Assembly (NCBI GenBank): GCA_963836915.1
Contig: CAWILH010000002.1
Coordinates: forward strand, 1,984,001 to 2,048,000
Direction of reading: 5' to 3'
Source of the DNA: Cryomorpha sp963836915
GTDB lineage: Bacteria; Bacteroidota; Bacteroidia; Flavobacteriales_D; Cryomorphaceae
Length of the DNA: 64,000 bases
Below, piece by piece: positions 53,288 through 62,477 of the stretch (positions within the stretch are counted from its first letter, which is position 1; every line of letters begins with the position of its first letter). The position numbers and the translations under genes were made by a program. The notes below the pieces were generated by a model. That model had not been told where the DNA came from and made no database searches. It saw only the letters and a program-made list of their open reading frames with translations.

Positions 53288-54523
53288 ATGAAAAAGAAGA
53301 CAATAATTATCTGTCCTTATCCGAAAGGAAAGGCTCCTTCTCAACGTTTTCGGTTCGAGCAGTACCTAGAATTGTTGGATGTTCAGTATGCTCAAGTGCC
53401 TTTCTGGAGCAATGATCAATGGCCGGCTATTTATCAAAAGGCTGGAATTTTGAAAAAGCTCATTGCAACAGTCGGTGCTATACTCAAGCGTTTTATTTCC
53501 CTCCTATCAATCCATCGTTATGACATCGTTTTTATTCATCGCGAAGCCGCCCCGATTGGGTCGCCGTGGTTTGAATGGGCAGTTGCCAAAATTTTTCGAA
53601 AGCCGATCATCTTTGATTTTGATGATGCGATATGGTTGCCGAACAGCAGTGAAGCCAATGCCAAATGGGTGGGGCGCTTAAAGAATCATGGCAAGACCGC
53701 AAGAATTATCAGATGGAGCACGACTGTATTTGCCGGCAATGAATTTCTGGCCAATTACGCACGACCATTCTGCGATGACGTACGCATAGTTCCAACCACC
53801 ATTGATTTATTGGGGTTGCACAACATAGGTCTATTTCATGAAAGCAAAGAACTTGAAGCGGCAGGCCACAGGCATCAAGCCGATGAGCTTCGTCAAAACA
53901 TTTCGAGCGTAATTACCGATGCTCAAAATTCGAGAAGGCGATCCGAACACAAATACAAATCCATGAAACAAAACCACTCGCGACCCGCTGCCAGAGACAT
54001 GAGACCTACCATCGGTTGGACTGGAACACATAGCACCTTGAAACAATTGATTCCACTGTTTCCCTTGTTGGAACAAGTTTTCAATGAGCATCCCTTTCGT
54101 TTTTTGTTGATTGCTGATCAATGTCCCGCCATAGTTCCAGAATTCCTTGAGTTTAGGAAATGGAATAAGGAAACAGAAATGCAAGACCTGCTCGAAATGG
54201 ATATTGGAATCATGCCGCTTTTCGATACTGATTGGGAACGAGGGAAATGCGGCTTCAAGGCATTGCAGTATATGGCATTAGAAATTCCGGCGGTGGTGAG
54301 CGCCGTAGGAGTAAATACCGAGATAGTCTGCCACGGTACGGAAGGCTTTGTGGCAGAAGCAATGCCATTGGGGAAAAGTAATGTCTGGAAGGAATCATTG
54401 ATCGAACTTTTAACGGATCCTGAATTACGGAAAAGAATGGGCAAAGCAGGCAGAGAACGCGTAATGGCAAAATATTCGGTAGAAGCCTTGAAAGATGCAT
54501 ATCTGGATATTTTGGGAAGTTAA
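53288..54523 (+). CDS. Glycosyltransferase with an internal in-frame insertion
   Basis: The 411-residue protein has the family start CPYPKGKAPSQRFRFEQYL and FDFDDAIWL, IVPTTID, TIGWTGTHSTLK and GKCGFKALQYMALEIPAVVS, typical of GT4-like proteins of Bacteroidota glycan loci. In relatives known to me, TTID is followed after roughly ten to fifteen residues by TIGWTGTHST. Here about 66 residues (174-239; bases 53807-54004) intervene. They are highly hydrophilic and rich in His, Lys, Arg, Gln and Ser (RRRSEHKYKSMKQNHSR). The insertion keeps the frame and lies on a loop between the two Rossmann domains, so the enzyme may still fold. Confidence 0.85.
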   Translation: MKKKTIIICPYPKGKAPSQRFRFEQYLELLDVQYAQVPFWSNDQWPAIYQKAGILKKLIATVGAILKRFISLLSIHRYDIVFIHREAAPIGSPWFEWAVAKIFRKPIIFDFDDAIWLPNSSEANAKWVGRLKNHGKTARIIRWSTTVFAGNEFLANYARPFCDDVRIVPTTIDLLGLHNIGLFHESKELEAAGHRHQADELRQNISSVITDAQNSRRRSEHKYKSMKQNHSRPAARDMRPTIGWTGTHSTLKQLIPLFPLLEQVFNEHPFRFLLIADQCPAIVPEFLEFRKWNKETEMQDLLEMDIGIMPLFDTDWERGKCGFKALQYMALEIPAVVSAVGVNTEIVCHGTEGFVAEAMPLGKSNVWKESLIELLTDPELRKRMGKAGRERVMAKYSVEALKDAYLDILGS

Positions 54524-54562
54524 TGACCTTCCCCAATGAAGCCTTTCAAATTTGAGTAGCGC

Positions 54563-54795
54563 TATGATCATTTAAAATTCCAGCTCAGGTCTTCCACCGA
54601 AATGCAAGCCCTGAAGGGGCGAAATAGAACGAGCATGGCGGCATCGCCCCATGCGACAATAATCACGGGGCAGGCCCCATGCCACAACTCTATGATCATT
54701 TAAAATTCCAGCTCAGGTCTTCCACCGAAATGCAAGCCCTGAAGGGGCGAAATAGAACGAGCATGGCGGCATCGCCACATGCGACAATAATCGCC
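54563..54795 (+). repeat. 128-bp repeat units, left pair
   Basis: Unit one runs 54563-54690 and unit two starts at 54691 and diverges after about 105 bp. Each begins TATGATCATTTAAAATTCC and contains GCAAGCCCTGAAGGGGCGAA and a GCATGGCGGCATCGCC-type stem. Two further copies lie at 58479-58733 in the same orientation, on the far side of the long-unit array. Confidence 0.9.
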
Positions 54796-54944
54796 CCGTG
54801 CGAAAATCGAACGTGCGGCTACCCGCCCAATTCGGAGCAGGTATCACGCGAAAACAAAACTAACTGCAATGCATGGATAAACCAGCTTGCCTGCCCTTAA
54901 TAGCGAAGCTGGGGAAACACTATTTATTTTTCCGTCATAAATGT

Positions 54945-57900
54945 ATTTCTACTTCCTTTTGCCTTGAAGCAAAAGGAACAAAAATTCAAAGGCCCACATA
55001 ATGCTGCCCACGCGCTCTCAAAAAAGCACGCGCCCGATCAGAAAGTAGTGCATGAAGGATGCAAACGTAAACGCCTTTCTGTCGGTCGCTGTGCTTTTTT
55101 GATTCATACAGCCTCCGGCCGCTATGTGGCCCGAGGCCGACGCGCTTTATATTCGGCTTGGATCTTTTATATTCGGCTTCGACGATTTATTTTCATTCCA
55201 AGTAAATAACGAGCCTACCAGATCACAAATCAACATCATGACCCCTTATTGAATGCCCTAATCGGATTTACTTCGGTGGTTAAATTGATGGTTCCATAAA
55301 TCGTTCTTGGAAAGATCAGCTTGGGGCTTAAAGCTTGCTGCTTGCAGCTTCTATTTCCCAAGACCTGCTTCTCATTGTCACATTTCTACTTCCTTTTGCC
55401 TTGAAGCAAAAGGAACAAAAATTCAAGGCGCACATAATGCTGCCCACGCGCTCTCAAAAAAGCACGCGCCCGATCAGAAAGTAGTGCATGAAGGATGCAA
55501 ACGTAAACGCCTTTCTGTCGGTCGCTGTGCTTTTTTGGATTCATACAGCCTCCGGCCGCTATGTGGCCCGAGGCCGACGCACTTTATATTCGGCTTCGAT
55601 GATCAACTTCAAGTCTTTTATCCTTAACGAAGCCCAGAAAGGGCGAAATAACCATAGCGCGAAGGTGGCTACTTGCGCTAGGTCGCGACGACGTATTGGT
55701 TTGATATTTAAAATCAAAAATATCCTCGCATCCATGAAACTTGACGTTGGCACTTGACGCAAAATCCTTGATAGATCCATGTTCATTTCAAATCGGAGTG
55801 CAAGCCCTGAAGGGGCGAAATAACCATAGCGCGGGGTAGAGCCCCGCGCTATGGCACGACGACATGGTAGGTTTTGGCGCGTCTTTTTGCTCTCGCAAAA
55901 AGCGTGACAAAACCGGAAGGCTTTCCCATTCATTTCCTTTTTCCGATGAAAAAGAAAAAAAGAATCCTTGGCCACATAATGCTGCCCCTTAATGAATGAC
56001 CTAATCGGATTTACTTCGGTGGTTCCATAAACCGTTCTTGGAAAGATCAGCTTGGGGCTTAAAGCTTGCTGCTTGCAGCTTCTGTTTCCCAAGACCTGAT
56101 TTTCGTTGTCACATTTCTACTTCCTTTTGCCTTGAAGCAAAAGGAACAAAAATTCAAGGGCCCACATAATGCTGCCCCCGCGCTCTCAAAAAAGCACGCG
56201 CCCGATCAGAAAGTAGTGCATGAAGGATGCAAACGTAAACGCCTTTCTGTCGGTCGCTGTGCTTTTTTGATTCATACAGCCTCCGGCCGCTATGTGGCCC
56301 CAGGGCGACGCGCTTTATATTCGGCTTCGATGATCAACTTCAAGTCTTTTATCCTTAACGAAGCCCAGAAAGGGCGAAATAACCATAGCGCGAAGGTGGC
56401 TACTTGCGCTAGGACGCGACGACGTATTGGTTTGATATTTAAAATCAAAAATATCCTCGCATCCATGAAACTTGACGTTGGCACTTGACGCAAAATCCTT
56501 GATAGATCCATGTTCATTTCAAATCGGAGTGCAAGCCCTGAAGGGGCGAAATAACCATAGCGCGGGGTAGAGCCCCGCGCTATGGCACGACGACATGGTA
56601 GGTTTTGGCGCGTCTTTTTGCTCTCGCAAAAAGCGTGACAAAACCGGAAGGCTTTCCCATTCATTTCCTTTTTCCGATGAAAAAGAAAAAAAGAATCCTT
56701 GGCCACATAATGCTGCCCCTTAATGAATGACCTAATCGGATTTACTTCGGTGGTTCCATAAACCGTTCTTGGAAAGATCAGCTTGGGGCCTGCAGCTTGC
56801 AGCTTCTGTTTCCCAAGACCTGATTTTCGTTGTCACATTTCTACTTCCTTTTGCCTTGAAGCAAAAGGAACAAAAATTCAAGGGCCCACATAATGCTGCC
56901 CCCGCGCTCTCAAAAAAGCACGCGCCCGATCAGAAAGTAGTGCATGAAGGATGCAAACGTAAACGCCTTTCTGTCGGTCGCTGTGCTTTTTTGATTCATA
57001 CAGCCTCCGGCCGCTATGTGGCCCCAGGGCGACGCGCTTTATATTCGGCTTCGATGATCAACTTCAAGTCTTTTATCCTTAACGAAGCCCAGAAAGGGCG
57101 AAATAACCATAGCGCGAAGGTGGCTACTTGCGCTAGGTCGCGACGACGTATTGGTTTGATATTTAAAATCAAAAATATCCTCGCATCCATGAAACTTGAC
57201 GTTGGCACTTGACGCAAAATCCTTGATAGATCCATGTTCATTTCAAATCGGAGTGCAAGCCCTGAAGGGGCGAAATAACCATAGCGCGGGGTAGAGCCCC
57301 GCGCTATGGCACGACGACATGGTAGGTTTTGGCGCGTCTTTTTGCTCTCGCAAAAAGCGTGACAAAACCGGAAGGCTTTCCCATTCATTTCCTTTTTCCG
57401 ATGAAAAAGAAAAAAAGAATCCTTGGCCACATAATGCTGCCCCTTAATGAATGACCTAATCGGATTTACTTCGGTGGTTCCATAAACCGTTCTTGGAAAG
57501 ATCAGCTTGGGGCTTAAAGCTTGCTGCTTGCAGCTTCTGTTTCCCAAGACCTGATTTTCGTTGTCACATTTCTACTTCCTTTTGCCTTGAAGCAAAAGGA
57601 ACAAAAATTCAAGGGTCCGACATAATGCTGCCCACGCGCTCTCAAAAAAGCACGCGCCCGATCAGAAAGTAGTGCATGAAGGATGCAAACGTAAACGCCT
57701 TTCTGTCGGTCGCTGTGCTTTTTTTGATTCATACAGCCTCCGGCCGCCTTGTGGCCCCTAGGCCTACGCGCTTTATATTCGGCTTCGATCTTTTACATTC
57801 GGCTTCGACGATTTAAGTTCATTCCAAGTAAATAACGAGACAACGGGATCACAAATAAATGGTGTGACCCCATAGTGAATGACCTAATCGGATTTACTTC

Positions 57901-58442
57901 GGTGGTTGAATTGGTGGTTCCATAAATCGTTCTTGGAAAGATCAGCTTGGGGCTTGCAGCTTGCTGCTTCTGTTTCCCAAGACCTGATTTTCGTTGTCAC
58001 ATTTCTACTTCCTTTTGCCTTGAAGCAAAAGGAACAAAAATTCAAGGGCCCACATAATGCTGCCCACGCGCTCTCAAAAAAGCACGCGCCCGATCAGAAA
58101 GTAGTGCATGAAGGATGCAAACGTAAACGCCTTTCTGTCGGTCGCTGTGCTTTTTTGATTCATACAGCCTCCGGCCGCTATGTGGCCCCAGGGCGACGCA
58201 CTTTATATTCGGCTTGGATCTTTTCCATTCGGCTTCGACAATTTAAGTTCATTCCAAGTAAATAAAGAGACAACGGGATCACAAATAAATGGTGTGACCC
58301 CATAGTGAATGACCTAATCGGATTTACTTCGGTGGTTCCATAAACCGTTCTTGGAAAGATCAGCTTGGGGCCTGCAGCTTGCAGCTTCTGTTTCCCAAGA
58401 CCTGATTTTCGTTGTCACATTTCTACTTCCTTTTGCCTTGAA
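54945..58442 (+). repeat. Tandem array of long hairpin-bearing units (about 430 and 728 bp)
   Basis: The word ATTTCTACTTCCTTTTGCC begins units at 54945, 55382, 56113, 56837, 57568, 58001 and 58419. Spacings are therefore 437, 731, 724, 731, 433 and 418 bp; the last copy is cut off at 58442. Long units carry about 300 bp extra, including a 13-bp perfect hairpin and a second hairpin-tail element. Every unit begins with TTCCTTTTGC-CTTGAA-GCAAAAGGAA, a perfect 10-bp stem (54953-54978 in the first). Near-identity among copies implies recent expansion or gene conversion. Confidence 0.92.
55824..55854. repeat. Perfect 13-bp stem hairpin (also 56555-56585 and 57279-57309)
   Basis: CCATAGCGCGGGG and CCCCGCGCTATGG are exact complements around a five-base TAGAG loop, once in each of the three 728-bp units. 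No T-tract follows, so it does not look like a terminator. Confidence 0.85.
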
Positions 58443-58733
58443 GAAAATCATCGTGGGGCAGCCCCCATGCCATAACTCTATGATCATTTGAAATTCCAGC
58501 TCAAGTCATCCACCGAAGTGCAAGCCCTGAAGGGGCGAAATAGAACGAGCATGGCGGCATCGCCCCATGCGAAAATCATCGCGGGGCAGCCCCCATGCCA
58601 TAACTCTATGATCATTTAAAATTCCAGCTCAGGTCTTCCACCGAAATGCAAGCCCTGAAGGGGCGAAATAGAACTAGCATGGCGGCATCGCCCCATGCGA
58701 AAATCATCGCGGGGCAGGCCCATGCCATTATAT
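58443..58733 (+). repeat. 128-bp repeat units, right pair plus partial unit
   Basis: The truncated long unit is fused at about 58442 to the tail of a 128-bp unit (AAAATCATCG...CCATGCCATAACTC). Full units follow at 58479-58606 and from 58607 to about 58733. Direct orientation relative to the left pair is consistent with the long-unit array having been inserted into, or expanded within, an older 128-bp array. Confidence 0.88.
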
Positions 58734-58760
58734 TCGATAATTGTTGCGTGGCAAATCTGC

Positions 58761-60401
58761 CTATTCAAGCCCATAAACAAAAACATCCCAAGCACTCCCA
58801 TCATCCTTAAAAACCGCAACCAAATCAAAATCGGGATCGGAGATCGCCACGGCCGAAAAGAGATACTTGCCGCCCATTTCCCGGAAGAGAGACCTATCCA
58901 GTTCAAGCCGCTCAATGCGCATGTCCTGCCCCTTTAAAACGGTATAGTCACCACCCAGCTCTGCGCTGAATGCATAAGCCCGTGAACCCCAAGCCTCAAA
59001 GCCCTTGGCCAGCGCTGCATCCCGCTCCAACTCGCCTTGGATAAGCCGCCCAAACTCTTCCTTATAGGCCAGTGGATAGTCGGGCACATAGCCATCGAGC
59101 GTGTAAAAACCATTATACAAGGCCACTGCTGGCGGTATACCCACCGAGAGTACGCGGTAGGTGGAAGGATCGCCCAATTGCTCGCGTGCTTCGGCAAATA
59201 AAGCTTCGGCGTAATAGTGCTCGAAAGAGATATTTTCATTTTCACTGCTATTTTCAAACAGGGTAAACAGATAGACCACCTGTCCGGCTATGATGAGCAT
59301 TGCAGCATAGGTACCAAAGCGGTTTACGCGCACCAGAACGTGCAATGCCAGCGTAAAGGCTATGATCCATGCCAGGGCCTGAAGAAATTGCAACCGGCCA
59401 AACTGGAGGGGCAGGATCGCTTGCAGGGGATCCATAATAAAGGCCAGTCCCGACCAGTTGATGATAGAAAACCAGAGCGATGAGAGTACCAAGAATTCTA
59501 AGATATTGAGGTAGAGTATCGGTTGCCGCATTTGCCGAAAGGCTAAGAAGAAGCAGGCTAAAATGGGTATAAGAATATAGGTGTGGCAGGAAGCGGAATG
59601 ATACCAGCCTTCGATAAAAACATCATTAAACCTACTAAATATCAGCCCGATATAGGTATAGGTGCTTTCTATTTCTATGCGGTGCGAGACATGGCTTTCG
59701 CCAAAAAACCCGATAAAAAGCCGAATGTGCGTCAGGCTATATGAGATGCTGAGCAGGATGAGTCCAAGCAAAGATGGGAGCAGCTTATGCCGCCCGAATA
59801 CCGCATCGTAGACTGCCCAAAGTCCACATAAGGCAATGAAGAAGAAGCCAATAGAAATAAGACTGGAGATGAAACCGCCCAAAGCAAATATGACCCAAGC
59901 CCATGCGGGTGCCTGCAACCCCTGCCGCCTGATGCTCATAAATGCTACAAAAAGAAAGGGCAGCGATGCCATTGAGAATCCAAATCCCCAGAAGGGAAGG
60001 ACACCGTAGCATACCGCCGCCGCGGTGATCACCCAAGTATTGCCAAAAGGCATAATAAACCTGCGCACTAAGAGCCACGCCCCAACATAGGCCATCATGG
60101 CCATAAGCGACTTGCACGCTACATAACCCCAAAACAGGCCAAACGTGGCGATCAATAAAGCGGAAAAATTATACACTGGAGCCAGCGAACTTACCGGCAG
60201 GCCATTCATGATGGGCGAGACGGTAGTGGCGTCAAAATCGGTAAAATGGCCGCCTTCCAGCAGTACCTTGATCCATACCAGATTACTGTCCAGATTATCA
60301 TGCACCACCAGCGGCAGGCTCTTACCATAGATGAAGTAGGGCAGCACGTAGCATAGCACCACGACCCACCCAGCCACAAGTGGGAATACTGCCTGACGCA
60401 T
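58761..60401 (-). CDS. DUF6044-like multi-pass membrane protein
   Basis: From ATG 60401 the protein has 546 residues. About eleven to thirteen membrane spans extend to residue 410, and a soluble C-terminal domain follows (YRVLSVGIPPAVALYNGFYTLDGYVPDYPLAYKEEF). This matches the DUF6044 family, YfhO- and GT-C-like membrane proteins of unknown activity. The conserved acidic loop VVHDNLDSNLVW after the first span resembles the GT-C catalytic loop. The frame is open further upstream, but those codons overlap the aminotransferase gene. The ATG lies 19 bases after that gene's stop. It is the last gene of the minus-strand operon and ends beside the repeat block. Confidence 0.82.
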   Translation of the reverse strand: MRQAVFPLVAGWVVVLCYVLPYFIYGKSLPLVVHDNLDSNLVWIKVLLEGGHFTDFDATTVSPIMNGLPVSSLAPVYNFSALLIATFGLFWGYVACKSLMAMMAYVGAWLLVRRFIMPFGNTWVITAAAVCYGVLPFWGFGFSMASLPFLFVAFMSIRRQGLQAPAWAWVIFALGGFISSLISIGFFFIALCGLWAVYDAVFGRHKLLPSLLGLILLSISYSLTHIRLFIGFFGESHVSHRIEIESTYTYIGLIFSRFNDVFIEGWYHSASCHTYILIPILACFFLAFRQMRQPILYLNILEFLVLSSLWFSIINWSGLAFIMDPLQAILPLQFGRLQFLQALAWIIAFTLALHVLVRVNRFGTYAAMLIIAGQVVYLFTLFENSSENENISFEHYYAEALFAEAREQLGDPSTYRVLSVGIPPAVALYNGFYTLDGYVPDYPLAYKEEFGRLIQGELERDAALAKGFEAWGSRAYAFSAELGGDYTVLKGQDMRIERLELDRSLFREMGGKYLFSAVAISDPDFDLVAVFKDDGSAWDVFVYGLE

Positions 60402-60420
60402 GACATTGAAACGATATTTA

Positions 60421-61557
60421 CTACGAGCCACGTTCAAAGCCTTGCAGTGCATGGAGTACCACGTCCTGCTCGATTTGATAATAGAAGGGTAAGCGCGCGA
60501 GGCAATGACTATAGCGCTCACATTCTGGAAGACTCCCGCTACCGTGCAGTACGCTGTAAAAGGGCGACTTATGCAGGCTCTGGTAGTGAAAGACCGCTGT
60601 AATGTCACTTTCGCGCAAATAAGAGATAAGGGCAGTGCGCTGGGCCAAACTGGGCATCACGAGGTAATACATGTGGGCATTATTGGTAGCAAAAGGCGGC
60701 AGATTTGGAAGCAGGATTTCATCACCGCTCCATTTGCTCAGCGCTTCTTGATACACATTCCATATCTCTAATCGCCGTTGCTGAATGGCATCGAGCTTCT
60801 CGAGCTGTGCCCATAAGAAAGCGGCTATCAGTTCAGATGGCAAGAAGGAAGATCCGACATCGACCCAACCATACTTATCAATCTCGCCCCGAAAAAAGGC
60901 AGCCCTATTCGTTCCCTTCTCCCATATTACTTTGGCGCGTTGCGAGTAAGCCCCGTCATTGATCACGAGCATTCCCCCTTCGCCCGAGATAATATTCTTG
61001 GTCTCATGAAAGCTGAAGGCAGCGAGGTGCCCTATGCTTCCAAGGGCTCTCTTGATGCCGTCGGCTCCGGTATAAAAGCTATCGATGGCTTGGGCGGCAT
61101 CTTCGATTACGATGAGATTATGCCTTTCGGCCAATGCCATAACCTTGTCCATATCACAGGCCACGCCGGCGTAGTGCACGGGTACGATGGCCTTGGTGCG
61201 GGATGTGATAAGGCCTTCGAGCAGGTCTTCATCCATACCGGGATGGTCGCTTCGGCTATCGCAAAATATGATTTTGGCGCCGCGCAGCACGAATGCGTTT
61301 GATGTACTTACAAAGGTGAAGCTCGGCATGATCACCTCATCGCCGGGGGATATTTCGGCCAGTATCGCAGCCATCTCCAGCGCATCGGTACAGCTGGTGG
61401 TGAGCAGGCATTTTTTGAAGCCATAGCGCTCCTCGAAGTAGGTTTGGCATTTTTTGGTGAAGGGGCCGTTGCCTGAGAGGTGCTCACCGTTCATCACCTC
61501 GGAGATATATTTCAATTCCTGTCCGGTGTGGTAGGGCTTATTAAATCCGATCTTCAT
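60421..61557 (-). CDS. wecE: dTDP-4-amino-4,6-dideoxygalactose transaminase type aminotransferase
   Basis: The 378-residue PLP enzyme starts IGFNKPYHTGQELKYI and has GEHLSGNGPFTKKC, TTSCTDALEMAA, MPSFTFVSTSNAFVLRGA and the PLP-lysine Lys187 in FSFHETKNIISGEGG, all closely WecE/RffA-like. That enzyme makes dTDP-Fuc4N from dTDP-4-keto-6-deoxyglucose. The rmlA/rmlB genes needed for its substrate are not in this window. It overlaps the glycosidase-like gene by four bases. Confidence 0.92.
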   Translation of the reverse strand: MKIGFNKPYHTGQELKYISEVMNGEHLSGNGPFTKKCQTYFEERYGFKKCLLTTSCTDALEMAAILAEISPGDEVIMPSFTFVSTSNAFVLRGAKIIFCDSRSDHPGMDEDLLEGLITSRTKAIVPVHYAGVACDMDKVMALAERHNLIVIEDAAQAIDSFYTGADGIKRALGSIGHLAAFSFHETKNIISGEGGMLVINDGAYSQRAKVIWEKGTNRAAFFRGEIDKYGWVDVGSSFLPSELIAAFLWAQLEKLDAIQQRRLEIWNVYQEALSKWSGDEILLPNLPPFATNNAHMYYLVMPSLAQRTALISYLRESDITAVFHYQSLHKSPFYSVLHGSGSLPECERYSHCLARLPFYYQIEQDVVLHALQGFERGS

Positions 61558-62477
61558 AATCTGTCAGTTTCAAGTACTGCCATGCCGATGCCTGTTTTGC
61601 CAAAACCATTTCCATTATAAAGCATATAATATTTCTTCTGATGCATGAATACGCAGGGATAGCATTGCATAGCTTCCTCCCATGCTTCGGTGCCGGTATG
61701 CAACGCAATGGCATCATCCCGCCGATGCCATTTCACGCCGTCCGCGCTAGTGGCGTAGCCTATTCGGTAGCCAACTATCTCTTTTGAGCCTCGGTAGGAA
61801 TACCACATATGCCAGTGCTCTTTTTCTTTGATCACGCAGGGACGGGAGATGGCGTATTCATGCTTGCTGGCAAAACCTATTGCCACTTCGCCCCTGTCTG
61901 TCCAATTCACTCCATCTCCAGATCGCGCCAACTGAATATGGTAGCGATGCTGATACCCTTTTCCTATCTTATCCCAACCTATACAATTCAAAAAATACAT
62001 AAAGTATTGACCCTTGTGGGCTACGACTTCCGAAGATGCGGTAAAATAGGGTCGGCCGGGAGCACGGTCTAATACGGGGCCTTCAAAAGCTTTAGTCCAA
62101 TGGGTGAGATCGCGGCTGGTGGCCATGCCGATAGAATTTCTGAAGGGTACATCAACTCCTATATTCCATCCGATATAATACATATGGTACTGCCGATCAT
62201 GCGCGATGATAGTGGTGGGCATCACCCCATCAGCGTCAAAGGTTCCCACCTTGCCGATGGGTAAGATTGCTCCTTTCGAATGCTTGATGATCTGGTTTTC
62301 GAGAAGTGAATAGTCTAAAAAATAAGGCTGCGACTTACCGTCAATAGTGCGTGAAGAGTAAAACACGCGGAGCACATCGCCCATAGGCCATACCACGGGC
62401 ACAGCTAGATGACTCGCCCCCTGTGCGAGTGAAGGCGGAAAAATCAAACCTTGCTTAGACCAGTTCTGGAGCATCAT
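61554..62477 (-). CDS. Five-bladed beta-propeller glycosidase-like protein
   Basis: The 307-residue protein shows repeated propeller-blade motifs (WPMGDVLRVFYSSR, YHMYYIGWN, YFMYFLNCIGW, WHMWYSYRG, YYMLYNGNGFGKTGIGMAV) and phrases such as ARSGDGVNW and ATSADGVKW. This pattern is shared by GH43/GH32-like and GH130-like proteins. There is no signal peptide, so it is cytoplasmic. Inside a sugar-biosynthesis operon it may process a nucleotide-sugar or lipid-linked intermediate rather than degrade food. It overlaps the GT2 gene by 23 bases and the aminotransferase gene by four. Confidence 0.8.
   Translation of the reverse strand: MMLQNWSKQGLIFPPSLAQGASHLAVPVVWPMGDVLRVFYSSRTIDGKSQPYFLDYSLLENQIIKHSKGAILPIGKVGTFDADGVMPTTIIAHDRQYHMYYIGWNIGVDVPFRNSIGMATSRDLTHWTKAFEGPVLDRAPGRPYFTASSEVVAHKGQYFMYFLNCIGWDKIGKGYQHRYHIQLARSGDGVNWTDRGEVAIGFASKHEYAISRPCVIKEKEHWHMWYSYRGSKEIVGYRIGYATSADGVKWHRRDDAIALHTGTEAWEEAMQCYPCVFMHQKKYYMLYNGNGFGKTGIGMAVLETDRL

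Larger units (their letters stand above)
54524..58760. repeat. 4.2-kb nested repeat block, no genuine genes
   Basis: The whole stretch is composed of two interleaved repeat families, listed separately: 128-bp units at both ends and longer hairpin-bearing units between them. Several open frames of 100-177 codons recur in identical form in each unit and on both strands. That marks them as repeat artefacts. Confidence 0.92.

Noticed and set aside
55559..57547. Recurring minus-strand frames of 138-177 codons (start MGNRSCKQQ, FFLFHRKKEMNGKAF inside)
   Set aside because: They recur in identical form in each tandem unit, overlap plus-strand frames in the same DNA, and run through hairpins. This fits repeat DNA, not selected protein sequence.
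54964..58265. Plus-strand frames with KQKEQKFKGPHNAA and KHAPDQKVVHEGCKRKR
   Set aside because: These translate the hairpin-tail repeat itself. They vary in length and ends between copies and have no consistent start region.
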